A stretch of DNA of 13,999 bases from Candidatus Krumholzibacteriia bacterium (GTDB lineage Bacteria; Krumholzibacteriota; Krumholzibacteriia; Krumholzibacteriales; Krumholzibacteriaceae). A program made the translations under genes and the position numbers. How positions within the stretch are numbered: position 1 is the stretch's first letter; the number at the start of each line of letters is the position of its first letter. This document shows positions 1 through 6,856 of this stretch, piece after piece. The stretch covers positions 1-13,999 of the forward strand of contig JAQTVX010000025.1 in the NCBI GenBank assembly GCA_028706585.1. Reading direction: 5' to 3'. A model generated the notes under the pieces. It ran no database searches, was not told the origin of the DNA, and was given only the letters and a program-made list of their open reading frames with translations.

Positions 1-16
1 CGCCCGAGTGGCGCCC

Positions 17-50
17 TCCGGCCGGTTTTTCGGCCGGACTTTCGTTTGTT
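17..50 (+). terminator. Rho-independent terminator of the upstream gene
   Basis: A perfect 8-bp GC-rich stem (TCCGGCCG at 17-24 with CGGCCGGA at 31-38) encloses a 6-base loop GTTTTT. It is followed by the T-rich tract CTTTCGTTTGTT at 39-50. The T-rich side lies 3' on the + strand only, so it should end a + strand gene that lies left of the window. Its tail abuts the -35 box of the next promoter. Confidence 0.75.
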
Positions 51-77
51 GACACGCTTCGGGCACAATCTTATACT
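49..77 (+). promoter_or_regulatory. Sigma70-type promoter of the V/A-ATPase operon
   Basis: The -35 box TTGACA (49-54) matches consensus fully. The -10 box TATACT (72-77) matches 5 of 6 positions, and the spacer is exactly 17 bases. Transcription would start near 84-86, giving a leader of roughly 50 bases before the first start codon at 137. It is the best promoter in the window and sits right after a terminator, so the ATPase operon most likely begins here. Confidence 0.8.
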
Positions 78-136
78 CCAACCAATATACTCAAATCGCC
101 TCCGTGCTTCGGGGTTCTTTCGGCGGGAGATACGCT

Positions 137-472
137 GTGAAAGAGATAGTGCAGAAGATTCTGGAGACCGAAAAAGAGGTTCGAGAGAGCATCGAGAAGG
201 CGCATGCGGATTCCCAGACGATCGTGCGGGAAGCCGAGAACAAGAGCTCCCAGGTCGAGGAGGGTGTGCGGGAGAAGGCGATGCACGAGGCTGCGGCGAT
301 CATGGAGCGGAAGAAGGCGGAGGCGGAGGTCGAGCGGCAGCGGCAGATCGCCGCGGCGCAGGGAGGGAGCGCCGAGCTCATAAAGAAGAAGAACGCCGCT
401 ATCAGGGAAGCGGCGGATAGCGTCACGAATCTCATTCTCGGAATCGAGCGCAAGCAGGGAAAGCTCCTGTAG
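137..472 (+). CDS. atpH: V/A-type ATPase subunit H (G), peripheral stalk
   Basis: Encodes a 111-residue, highly charged Glu/Lys/Ala-rich protein that should be almost wholly alpha-helical and coiled-coil (about residues 1-100), with no membrane segment. In the A/V-ATPase family this small subunit pairs with subunit E to form the peripheral stalks that hold the A3B3 head against the membrane subunit I. The identification rests on its length, its coiled-coil character and its place as first gene of a complete operon; stalk subunits have weakly conserved sequences. The GTG start at 137 is chosen because GGGAG (125-129) lies 7 bases upstream. An in-frame GTG at 104 would lie only about 20 bases after the predicted transcription start and has no ribosome site. 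Confidence 0.85.
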   Translation: MKEIVQKILETEKEVRESIEKAHADSQTIVREAENKSSQVEEGVREKAMHEAAAIMERKKAEAEVERQRQIAAAQGGSAELIKKKNAAIREAADSVTNLILGIERKQGKLL

Positions 473-480
473 TCAACGCC

Positions 481-499
481 GGCCGCTCTTCGGGCGGTC
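481..499 (+). other. Small intercistronic hairpin between atpH and atpC
   Basis: GGCCGC (481-486) can pair with GCGGTC (494-499), with one G-T wobble, around a 7-base loop. No T-run follows, so it is not a typical terminator. It could slow or protect the transcript between H and C. It is short and may be chance in GC-rich DNA. Confidence 0.25.
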
Positions 500-517
500 A
501 TTTGCGAACGAGGCGCC

Positions 518-1579
518 ATGATACTCGGTCCGGTCAGTCGATATTCTCTCGTCAACGCGAAGATCCGGTCGCGTATGGCGGCTATTTTGCCTCCGGACAC
601 CATCGCCCGCTGCGTGTCCGCGCGCGATCTATCGGAGTTCTATGCAACGCTGAGCGGGACGGTCTACGAGCCCGTGCTCTCCCGTCCGGAGGTTTCCCTC
701 GATCCGCGGATCGCGGAGCGGCTTCTCATCGAGCAGGAAGTGAAGTGGCACGCCGACCTCATCAAGGACGTGCGGGATCCCGAGAAACAGCTCGTAGTGG
801 CGCTCCTCGAGAAGTACGAGCTCGAGAATCTGAAGGCCGCTCTTCGAATACGGGAAGGCGACCGGAGCAGTGATGACCTGAAGTACCTCATTCGCAAGAA
901 TCTTCCCCATGCGCTTCCGTACCAGTCCATCGCCGAGGCCCGCACGCTGGACGAGGTGCTCCAGTACCTGGTGGCGACTCCGTACCTTCTGCCCATTCGT
1001 GGAAGCCTGGACGAGTACAAGCAGAAAGGGACGCTCTTCCCCGTCGAGATAGCGGTGGAGCTCGATTATTACCGGCGGATCAAGGCGAAGATAGATGCGC
1101 TCGGGAGGTCCGACAAACCGATCGCGAGGCGGCTCATCGGGCTCCAGATCGACATCAAGAACATCGGCTGGCTCATACGCCTCAAATTCTACTACAACAT
1201 CCCGAGCGGCGACCTCATCGAATACAACATCCCGGGTGGGTATCGGCTGACGAGCGACAGGATGCGGCACGCGTTCGCGGCCGATTCGATCAAGGACGTT
1301 CTCGCCATCGCGCTGGAGCGGTCGTTCAAGCCGGCCGCCGATATAGCGAGACGGGAAGAGGAGCTGAGCAAACTCTACCTCCTCGAGATCATTCTCTGGG
1401 ACTACCTCGTCCACGAAGCGAAGAAAACCTACGGCGGATTCCCATTCACGATCGGAACCGTCCTGTCGTACCTGATTCTGAAGCGCACCGAGATCATGAA
1501 TCTCATCACGGTGCTGAACGGGAAAGTGCTGAAGCTCGAGAAGAGCGATATCGAAGGCCACCTGAGAACGGCCTTCTGA
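518..1579 (+). CDS. atpC: V/A-type ATPase subunit C (d-type, rotor-to-stalk adaptor)
   Basis: A 353-residue soluble protein whose length fits the AtpC / V-ATPase subunit d family (about 320-350). This funnel-shaped subunit sits on the K ring and passes torque between the ring and the D/F shaft. It starts with a family-like stretch (SRYSLVNAKIRSRMA, about residues 7-21), then repeated helices rich in Leu/Tyr/Arg such as DIKNIGWLIRLKFYYNIP, and ends with a helix EIMNLITVLNGKVLKL that resembles the C-terminal end of the family. The ATG at 518 has a weak GAGG (510-513) 4 bases upstream. It lies 45 bases after atpH and 11 before atpI. Finding C directly before I is unlike Thermus or Methanosarcina operons, where C follows E. 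Confidence 0.92.
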   Translation: MILGPVSRYSLVNAKIRSRMAAILPPDTIARCVSARDLSEFYATLSGTVYEPVLSRPEVSLDPRIAERLLIEQEVKWHADLIKDVRDPEKQLVVALLEKYELENLKAALRIREGDRSSDDLKYLIRKNLPHALPYQSIAEARTLDEVLQYLVATPYLLPIRGSLDEYKQKGTLFPVEIAVELDYYRRIKAKIDALGRSDKPIARRLIGLQIDIKNIGWLIRLKFYYNIPSGDLIEYNIPGGYRLTSDRMRHAFAADSIKDVLAIALERSFKPAADIARREEELSKLYLLEIILWDYLVHEAKKTYGGFPFTIGTVLSYLILKRTEIMNLITVLNGKVLKLEKSDIEGHLRTAF

Positions 1580-1590
1580 AGGACGGGGCC

Positions 1591-3579
1591 ATGTTCCTGC
1601 CCGAGCGCATGGATCAGATCAACGTCCTCGTGTTCGAGAGCGAGCTCGACGCGGTCGCTAGCGCCGTCGTGCGCCTCAGCATCCTCCATCTCGTGCAGCT
1701 CGACGATCAGGAACCGTGGGCCGAAAACCTGCGCGGCTTCGATTCGGCCGACGTCCGCGGCAAGATCGAGATCCTTCGGAACCGAATCGCCGTCATCATG
1801 CGCGATCTCGGGATCGACGATGCGTCGCTCCGGCCGGGCGAGACGCTCCCCGATATATCGATGGGCGATCTCGATGAGATCGCGAAGTACGTCACCGCCC
1901 TCGAGCTGAAGCTGCAAGGCCCCATTGGACGGCGATCGGAGATCAAGAAGAAGCTCGATCGGATGGAGGCGATAGCGGGCGAAGTGGCTCCGTTTCTCGA
2001 GCTCGGTCTTCCCGTGGAGAAGGCCCCCTATTCGTTCCTCGCGATCCATTACGGCGAGGTTCGATCCGAAAACCTCGAAATTGTCAGGGAAAAGATCGCG
2101 CCTCTGGCCGCCGTCGTTTTCCCGGTCGGCAAGCGGGGCAAGAACGATCTGATCGTGCTCATCGGGCTCAAGAGCGACCGGCTCAAGCTCAAGCACATAC
2201 TGAGCGAGGCCGCCTTCCAAGAGGTCGAGATCTCGAAGGATATCAAGAAGGAAGTGCCCGAAGTCACGGGAGAGCTTCACAAGCAGATCGACGAGCTCAA
2301 GGACGATCTCGCGGCGATCGGCTCGGAGCTCGCCGCCGAGCGCGACGGCAACCTATCGAAGATCACCGAGTACTACCGGTCGCTGCGCGTCGCGGCCCTG
2401 CTGCTGAAGTTCAAGAACTATCTCAAGCGAACCAAGAAGACCTACATTTTTTCCGGCTGGATTCCGGCCAGCGCGCGCAAGGACGTAGAGCGGGAGATCA
2501 TGACCGCCGCCAAGGGGCGCGCGATAGTCGAGGTGCACACTCCCGAGGAGATAACCGGCGTGCAGACGGGGCGTGTGAAGGTCCCCGTGCTTCTCAAGCA
2601 TCCGGCCTTTTTCAAGCCTTTTGAAATGCTGCTGTCGAGCTACGGTCTGCCCGATTACAAGGTTCTCGACCCGACGCTTTTCATGGCGCTCACGTTTCTC
2701 TTCATGTTCGGTCTGATGTTCGGAGACGTCGGGCACGGCGCCGTGCTCGTGTTGATCGGCTTGCTCCTCTACCGCCGTACGCGGGACAAGACGGACACGA
2801 TGGCGCTCTTCGGGAGGCTCGGGGTGTATTGCGGCTGCTCATCGATCATCTTCGGCCTCCTCTTCGGCAGCGTTTTCGGCCTCGAGAACGCGATACCGCA
2901 CCTCTGGATGAAGCCCATGAACAACGTCATGTACCTGTTCAAGGTGGCTATCTACTACGGGATCGGCGTCATAATGCTCGGGATCGCGTTCAACGTGATC
3001 AATTCGATCCGGACCAGAAACCTCAGGGCGCTCATTTTCGACCACGCGGGGCTTCTGGTGGCCATCATGTATTGGGCCGGAATCGTCGCGGTTTCCGTGT
3101 TTCTGTCGAACGAGCCCATTCCGATGAAGCTGCTCATATTCGCCATCGGCGTGCCGATGCTTCTGATCTTCCTCAGGGAGCCGATCATGGCGATCCTGAC
3201 GCATCGGAAGGTGCACTTCGAATCGGGTCTCGGCATGTACGTCTTCGAGTCGATCATCGAGATCGCCGAAATCTTCACCGGGTACCTCGCGAACACGGTG
3301 TCGTTTATCCGTGTCGCCGCGTTCTCGCTCGCCCACGTCGGGCTGTTTATTGCGGTCTTCAGCCTCGCCGATATGGTCAGAGGCGCGAGCGGCGGCGCGA
3401 TCTACGCCGTGCTCATTCACGTTCTCGGAAACGTCGGAATCATCGCGCTGGAGGGACTCATCGTCACGATCCAGGCGATCCGTCTCGAGTACTACGAGTT
3501 CTTCGGGAAGTTCTTTGTCAGCGGGGGCGTTGCTTACAAACCACTCGGCATCAACGCGCAGTTGAGCCGGGAAGAATGA
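1591..3579 (+). CDS. atpI: V/A-type ATPase subunit I (a subunit, ion-path stator)
   Basis: The 662-residue membrane stator subunit that provides the half-channels for ion movement past the K ring. Residues 1 to about 355 are a cytoplasmic arm with coiled-coil segments, where peripheral stalks dock. Seven or eight membrane helices follow from about residue 363. Family motifs visible are the FGDVGHG turn at 377-383, the essential helix Arg R574 in SFIRVAAFSLAHVGL, and the ending RLEYYEFFGKFF close to the C terminus. Length matches the family (about 620-680). The ATG at 1591 has AAGGA (1579-1583) 7 bases upstream. The stop overlaps an ATG at 3576, but the next gene probably begins at 3591. Confidence 0.96.
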   Translation: MFLPERMDQINVLVFESELDAVASAVVRLSILHLVQLDDQEPWAENLRGFDSADVRGKIEILRNRIAVIMRDLGIDDASLRPGETLPDISMGDLDEIAKYVTALELKLQGPIGRRSEIKKKLDRMEAIAGEVAPFLELGLPVEKAPYSFLAIHYGEVRSENLEIVREKIAPLAAVVFPVGKRGKNDLIVLIGLKSDRLKLKHILSEAAFQEVEISKDIKKEVPEVTGELHKQIDELKDDLAAIGSELAAERDGNLSKITEYYRSLRVAALLLKFKNYLKRTKKTYIFSGWIPASARKDVEREIMTAAKGRAIVEVHTPEEITGVQTGRVKVPVLLKHPAFFKPFEMLLSSYGLPDYKVLDPTLFMALTFLFMFGLMFGDVGHGAVLVLIGLLLYRRTRDKTDTMALFGRLGVYCGCSSIIFGLLFGSVFGLENAIPHLWMKPMNNVMYLFKVAIYYGIGVIMLGIAFNVINSIRTRNLRALIFDHAGLLVAIMYWAGIVAVSVFLSNEPIPMKLLIFAIGVPMLLIFLREPIMAILTHRKVHFESGLGMYVFESIIEIAEIFTGYLANTVSFIRVAAFSLAHVGLFIAVFSLADMVRGASGGAIYAVLIHVLGNVGIIALEGLIVTIQAIRLEYYEFFGKFFVSGGVAYKPLGINAQLSREE

Positions 3580-3590
3580 AAGGAGAAGGC
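3580..3590 (+). promoter_or_regulatory. Strong ribosome binding site of atpK
   Basis: AAGGAGAAGG precedes the ATG at 3591 at ideal spacing, and it is among the strongest sites in the operon. It selects ATG 3591 over the ATG at 3576 that overlaps the stop of atpI. A strong site suits a gene whose product is needed in many copies per complex; that link is inferred. Confidence 0.6.
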
Positions 3591-4025
3591 ATGTCCGATC
3601 AGGAATCACGCAGGAAACGGATGAAGCGATTCATCACCCTGTCGTCCGCCGCGGTGTTCGTTACGGTTGTTCTCGTCTTTCTCATCAACCTTGCGAGCGC
3701 CGTGTCCGACGTGAAGGGACAGCAGGCGTCGAACGCGCGCGTCGAGAATGCGGCCGCCGCGCAGGTCGCCAATGTCGAACCCGCCAAGGGTGCCCCGGGA
3801 ACGCAGGGACCCGTGACGGGATGGGGATTCCTCGCGGCTGCGCTGGCGACGGGATTCGGCTGCCTAGGCGCAGGCATAGCCGTGGCGTACGTGGGCTCGG
3901 CCGCCCTCGGAGTCATCGGGGAGAAGCCGGAGCTCACCGGCAAGGCGCTCATCTACGTCGGTCTCGCGGAAGGAATCGCGATATACGGTCTGATCATAGC
4001 GATCATGATCCTCACGAGAATCTGA
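3591..4025 (+). CDS. atpK: V/A-type ATPase subunit K (proteolipid ring, c subunit)
   Basis: A 144-residue proteolipid. Residues 78-110 and 117-143 form the usual helical hairpin (GFGCLGAGIAVAYVG, then GLAEGIAIYGLIIAIMIL), joined by the polar loop GEKPELTGK. Glu127 is the ion-carrying carboxylate. In front are a basic N terminus (RRKRMKR), a hydrophobic segment (about 14-37) ending in Ala-Ser-Ala, and a hydrophilic Ala/Gln/Asn linker (about 38-76). The extra segment may be a cleaved signal peptide or a third membrane helix. Either way the basic end is cytoplasmic and the hairpin keeps the normal orientation. Thermus subunit L, as I recall it, also has a leader but a shorter linker. The second helix has Gly128 where Na+ rings have Ser/Thr, and the first helix lacks the Gln ligand, so H+ is the likelier ion. 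Confidence 0.95.
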   Translation: MSDQESRRKRMKRFITLSSAAVFVTVVLVFLINLASAVSDVKGQQASNARVENAAAAQVANVEPAKGAPGTQGPVTGWGFLAAALATGFGCLGAGIAVAYVGSAALGVIGEKPELTGKALIYVGLAEGIAIYGLIIAIMILTRI

Positions 4026-4034
4026 GGTCCGGAA

Positions 4035-4340
4035 ATGAAGTTCTACGTGATCGGTGATGAGAGCACGGTGACGGGTTTCGGGCTCGCGGGCGTTCAGGGC
4101 GAGATGGTGGAGACCGCCGACGAGGCGCGCGAGGCTCTGGGCAAGGCGTTCGCGTCGAGCGATATCGGCATCATCATCGTGACGGAGAAGATCGCGGCCC
4201 AGCTCCGCACGGAGATGGAAGAGTACGTCTTCGGGCGGACATTTCCGCTCATCATCGAGATTCCCGACAGGACGGGGCCGATGGAGGGCCGCGTTTCCAT
4301 ACGACAGCTGGTGCGATCGGCGGTCGGAATCAATGTCTGA
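4035..4340 (+). CDS. atpF: V/A-type ATPase subunit F (central shaft)
   Basis: A 101-residue protein with the hallmark start of the family: MKFYVIGDE followed by GFGLAGV at residues 14-20. A Rossmann-like alternating beta/alpha fold follows, with IIIVTEKIA around residues 46-54 and FPLIIEIPD around 79-87. Subunit F binds D to complete the rotating shaft and in homologues influences activity. The start has GAGG (4024-4027) 7 bases upstream; it begins 9 bases after atpK. In this operon F precedes E, the reverse of the commonly described order. Confidence 0.94.
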   Translation: MKFYVIGDESTVTGFGLAGVQGEMVETADEAREALGKAFASSDIGIIIVTEKIAAQLRTEMEEYVFGRTFPLIIEIPDRTGPMEGRVSIRQLVRSAVGINV

Positions 4341-4353
4341 GGTGGAGTCGAAC

Positions 4354-4380
4354 ATGCAAGGGAGCAGGAACGTTGACTGA
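4354..4380 (+). CDS. Possible 8-codon mini-ORF overlapping the atpE start
   Basis: ATG 4354 has GGTGGAG (4341-4347) 6 bases upstream, a better site and start codon than those of atpE. The frame encodes MQGSRNVD and stops at 4378-4380, just past the TTG start of atpE at 4373. If translated, ending ribosomes could re-initiate on atpE. It may equally be chance. Confidence 0.2.
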   Translation: MQGSRNVD

Positions 4381-5020
4381 AAAGGATTCCGTCGACAGGA
4401 TCTGCGAGCAAATCATGGCAGACGGGGCGAAAGAGGTCGAGTCGATCATCGACAAGGCCAGGCGCACCGCGGCCGAGATCATGGCCAAGGCGGAAGACGA
4501 GGCGAAGAAGGTGGGGGAGCGGATCGTCGAGGAAGCCGCGGAAAAGGGAGAGCTCGCGAAAAAGCGCGCCCTCTCGAGCGTGAGCCTGGAGGTGCGGCGC
4601 ATCAGGCTGAAGGCCCGCGAGGAAGTCGTGACGGTGGTGATGGACCAGGCGCACGCGGCGATCGACGCGGCCCGTAAACGCTCCGACTATCCGAAGGTGC
4701 TCGCCGGGCTCGTCGTCGAAGGGCTGCGCGCTCTCGGCGGCGAGGAGTTTGTGGTTCACGCCGATGCGCGCGACGTGGGGCTCCTCGAGTCCGCCGTGTT
4801 CCCTGCGGTCAGGGACGCGATGAAGAGCGAGGGACGCGCGGTGAAGGGAATCGAGGCGCGGCCTCTTCCCGGCTCGACTGCGGGCGGTGTCCAGGTGGGC
4901 GTGCCCGGGGGAAACGTCGTATACGACAACACGTTCGAAGCGCGCATCTACCGGTTCAGGGATAACGTGAGGGCGATCATATTCGATGAAATATTCTCCT
5001 CGGAGGACAAGGTAGAGTAA
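4373..5020 (+). CDS. atpE: V/A-type ATPase subunit E, peripheral stalk
   Basis: A 215-residue soluble protein of typical length for the family. An N-terminal Ala/Glu/Lys-rich helix (about residues 1-90, with EVESIIDKARRTAAEIMAKA) would wrap with subunit H. A mixed alpha/beta C-terminal domain (about 100-210) includes GGVQVGVPGGNVVYDNTFEARI, which matches the beta-rich end that grips the top of the A/B head in homologues. The start is TTG at 4373, with GGGAG (4360-4364) 8 bases upstream. No in-frame ATG lies upstream, and the next in-frame ATG (4415) would cut into the helix. The rare start codon may keep E at lower abundance. The 63 bases between its stop and atpA hold only the ribosome site of atpA and a short ORF. 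Confidence 0.92.
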   Translation: MTEKDSVDRICEQIMADGAKEVESIIDKARRTAAEIMAKAEDEAKKVGERIVEEAAEKGELAKKRALSSVSLEVRRIRLKAREEVVTVVMDQAHAAIDAARKRSDYPKVLAGLVVEGLRALGGEEFVVHADARDVGLLESAVFPAVRDAMKSEGRAVKGIEARPLPGSTAGGVQVGVPGGNVVYDNTFEARIYRFRDNVRAIIFDEIFSSEDKVE

Positions 5021-5049
5021 TCGGAGGGCCTCATATCGGGTCGGATAGA

Positions 5050-5091
5050 ATGGTGAAGATTTCAAAGAAAGAGGAATCCTGCCGTGCTTGA
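5050..5091 (+). CDS. Possible 13-codon mini-ORF overlapping the atpA start
   Basis: ATG 5050 reads MVKISKKEESCRA and stops at 5089-5091, past the GTG start of atpA at 5084. Its own ribosome site is weak. Listed because the same arrangement occurs before atpE and the activator gene. Confidence 0.12.
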   Translation: MVKISKKEESCRA

Positions 5092-6856
5092 GATCATTGG
5101 AAAGGTACACAAGATCATCGGCCCAGTCGTGCAGGCGAGAGGAATCGTCAACGCGAAGATGCTCGATCTCGTGGAGGTCGGCGAGGATCACCTCGTGGGC
5201 GAGATCGTGAAGCTCGAGGGGGAACACGCCGCCATCCAGGTGTACGAGGACACGACCGGCCTCGCCCCGGGATCGAGCGTGTACAGCTCGGGCCTGCCGC
5301 TTTCGGTGGAGCTGGGCCCGGGGCTTCTCGGCACGATCTACGACGGCATCCAGCGGCCGCTCGAGGTCATCCGCGACAGCTCCAACAGCGTGTATATCCA
5401 GAAGGGCATCCATGTTCCGCCCCTGGGCCGGGAGAAGAAGTGGGATTTCAAGCCCGGCATCGAGAAGGGAGCGAAGGTCGAGGGTGGAGAGATCATCGGG
5501 AGGCTTCAGGAGACGGCGTTCATCGAGCACCGCGTCCTGGTTCCTCCCGACGTGAAGGGTACGGTCGCGTGGGTGGCGAAAGAAGGCTCATACACGATCG
5601 ATGAGACCGTGATGCGCGTGGCGGCCGCCTCGGGGGCCGAGACCGAGGTGAAGCTCTTTCAGCGATGGCCGGTGCGGAAAGCGAGGCCGTCGAGGGGGCG
5701 GCTGCCGTTGAGGCTGCCGCTCATAACGGGGCAACGCGTCATCGATACCCTGTTCCCACAGGCCAAAGGCGGAACGGTCGTCGTGCCGGGCGGTTTCGGC
5801 ACCGGCAAGACGATGATCCAGCACGCGCTCGCGAAATGGTGCGACGCCGACATCATCGTGTACATCGGCTGCGGCGAGCGCGGGAACGAGATGACCGACG
5901 TGCTGATGAGCTTCCCGGAGCTCATCGATCCGCGGACCAAGCGGCCGCTCATGGAGCGCACGATCATGATAGCCAACACGTCGAACATGCCCGTGGCGGC
6001 GCGCGAGGCGTCCATCTACACGGGGATCACGCTCGCGGAGTACTACCGCGATCAAGGCTATCACGTGGCGATCATGGCCGATTCGACCTCGCGTTGGGCG
6101 GAGGCGCTGCGGGAGCTCTCCGGACGAATGGAAGAGATGCCCGCGGACGAGGGCTTCCCCGCGTACCTCCCGACGAGGCTCGCCGAGTTCTACGAGCGCG
6201 CCGGCATGTTCGAAACGCTCTGCGGCTCGGAGGGCTCGATCAGCATCGCGGGGGCCGTCTCGCCGCCGGGGGGCGATTTTTCGGAGCCGGTGACGCAGCA
6301 TACCAAACGCTTCGTCCGCTGCCTGTGGGCGCTCGATAGGCAGCTCGCGAACGCCCGCCACTACCCTGCGATCTCGTGGCTCGACAGCTACAGCGAGTAT
6401 GTCGACGAGATCGCCGATTGGTGGCAGGAGCGCTCGGGAGGCGAATGGATGGACCTCAGGCACCGGATCATGGATCTGCTCCAGCAGGAGGGGAAGCTCC
6501 AGCAGGTCGTCAAGCTCGTCGGCCCCGACGTGCTTCCCGATACCCAGCGCATCATTCTGGAGACGTGCGAGATGTTCAAGAACGCGTTTCTCCAGCAGAA
6601 CAGCTACGACAAAGTCGACATGTACTGCACGCCGGAGAAGCAAATCAAGATGCTCCGCGTCATTCTCGATTTCTACAAGCTGGGTCTCGAGAACATCAAG
6701 AAGGGCGCGAACATTCACCAGCTCAGGAAGCTCGAGGTCCACTCGGATATCATGAGGATGAAATTCTCGGTCTCGAACGACGAGATCGGGAAGATCGATA
6801 CGATTAGAGAGAAGCTGCACAAATCCATGCAGCAGGTCGCTGAGATGTACGAATGA
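5084..6856 (+). CDS. atpA: V/A-type ATPase catalytic subunit A
   Basis: The 590-residue catalytic subunit. It hydrolyses or makes ATP at the A/B interfaces of the cytoplasmic head. Domains in order: beta-barrel (about 1-75), the A-type-specific non-homologous insert (about 110-190, starting near IQKGIHVPPLG), nucleotide-binding core (about 200-430) and C-terminal helical bundle. The P-loop is GGFGTGKT at 236-243 with Lys242. GERGNEM at 264-270 supplies the catalytic Glu265, and DSTSRWAEALRE lies at 333-344. The P-loop has Gly-Phe-Gly-Thr instead of the GPFG(A/S)GKT of Thermus and most archaea, which probably marks a bacterial subfamily. The start is GTG 5084, with GAGGA (5071-5075) 8 bases upstream; no in-frame alternative is open upstream. 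The stop overlaps atpB by ATGA. Confidence 0.98.
   Translation: MLEIIGKVHKIIGPVVQARGIVNAKMLDLVEVGEDHLVGEIVKLEGEHAAIQVYEDTTGLAPGSSVYSSGLPLSVELGPGLLGTIYDGIQRPLEVIRDSSNSVYIQKGIHVPPLGREKKWDFKPGIEKGAKVEGGEIIGRLQETAFIEHRVLVPPDVKGTVAWVAKEGSYTIDETVMRVAAASGAETEVKLFQRWPVRKARPSRGRLPLRLPLITGQRVIDTLFPQAKGGTVVVPGGFGTGKTMIQHALAKWCDADIIVYIGCGERGNEMTDVLMSFPELIDPRTKRPLMERTIMIANTSNMPVAAREASIYTGITLAEYYRDQGYHVAIMADSTSRWAEALRELSGRMEEMPADEGFPAYLPTRLAEFYERAGMFETLCGSEGSISIAGAVSPPGGDFSEPVTQHTKRFVRCLWALDRQLANARHYPAISWLDSYSEYVDEIADWWQERSGGEWMDLRHRIMDLLQQEGKLQQVVKLVGPDVLPDTQRIILETCEMFKNAFLQQNSYDKVDMYCTPEKQIKMLRVILDFYKLGLENIKKGANIHQLRKLEVHSDIMRMKFSVSNDEIGKIDTIREKLHKSMQQVAEMYE

Noticed and set aside
104..136. An earlier GTG start for atpH at 104
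   Set aside because: No ribosome site, only about 20 bases after the predicted transcription start, and the added residues do not look like a coiled coil.
629..1561. A 310-codon - strand frame opposite atpC, and a similar one at 9831-10763 opposite the dehydratase-like gene
   Set aside because: Both mirror genes supported by family length, motifs or partner genes; no promoter or ribosome site evidence on the - strand.
2829..3590. A long upstream extension of the atpK frame into atpI
   Set aside because: The extension is an Arg/His-rich out-of-frame reading of atpI membrane helices. The strong ribosome site before ATG 3591 fixes the start.
4354..4380. A frameshift that would join ATG 4354 to the atpE frame
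   Set aside because: atpE is complete from TTG 4373 with a usable ribosome site, so no sequence error has to be assumed.
4094..5530. A 478-codon open frame on the - strand across atpF, atpE and atpA
   Set aside because: It lies opposite three well-identified subunit genes. High GC at third positions keeps antisense frames open; the product is His/Arg/Leu-rich and low in resemblance to any family.
5588..6820. A 410-codon open frame on the - strand inside atpA
   Set aside because: Opposite conserved catalytic motifs of subunit A, with shadow-like composition rich in Arg, His, Asp and Leu.
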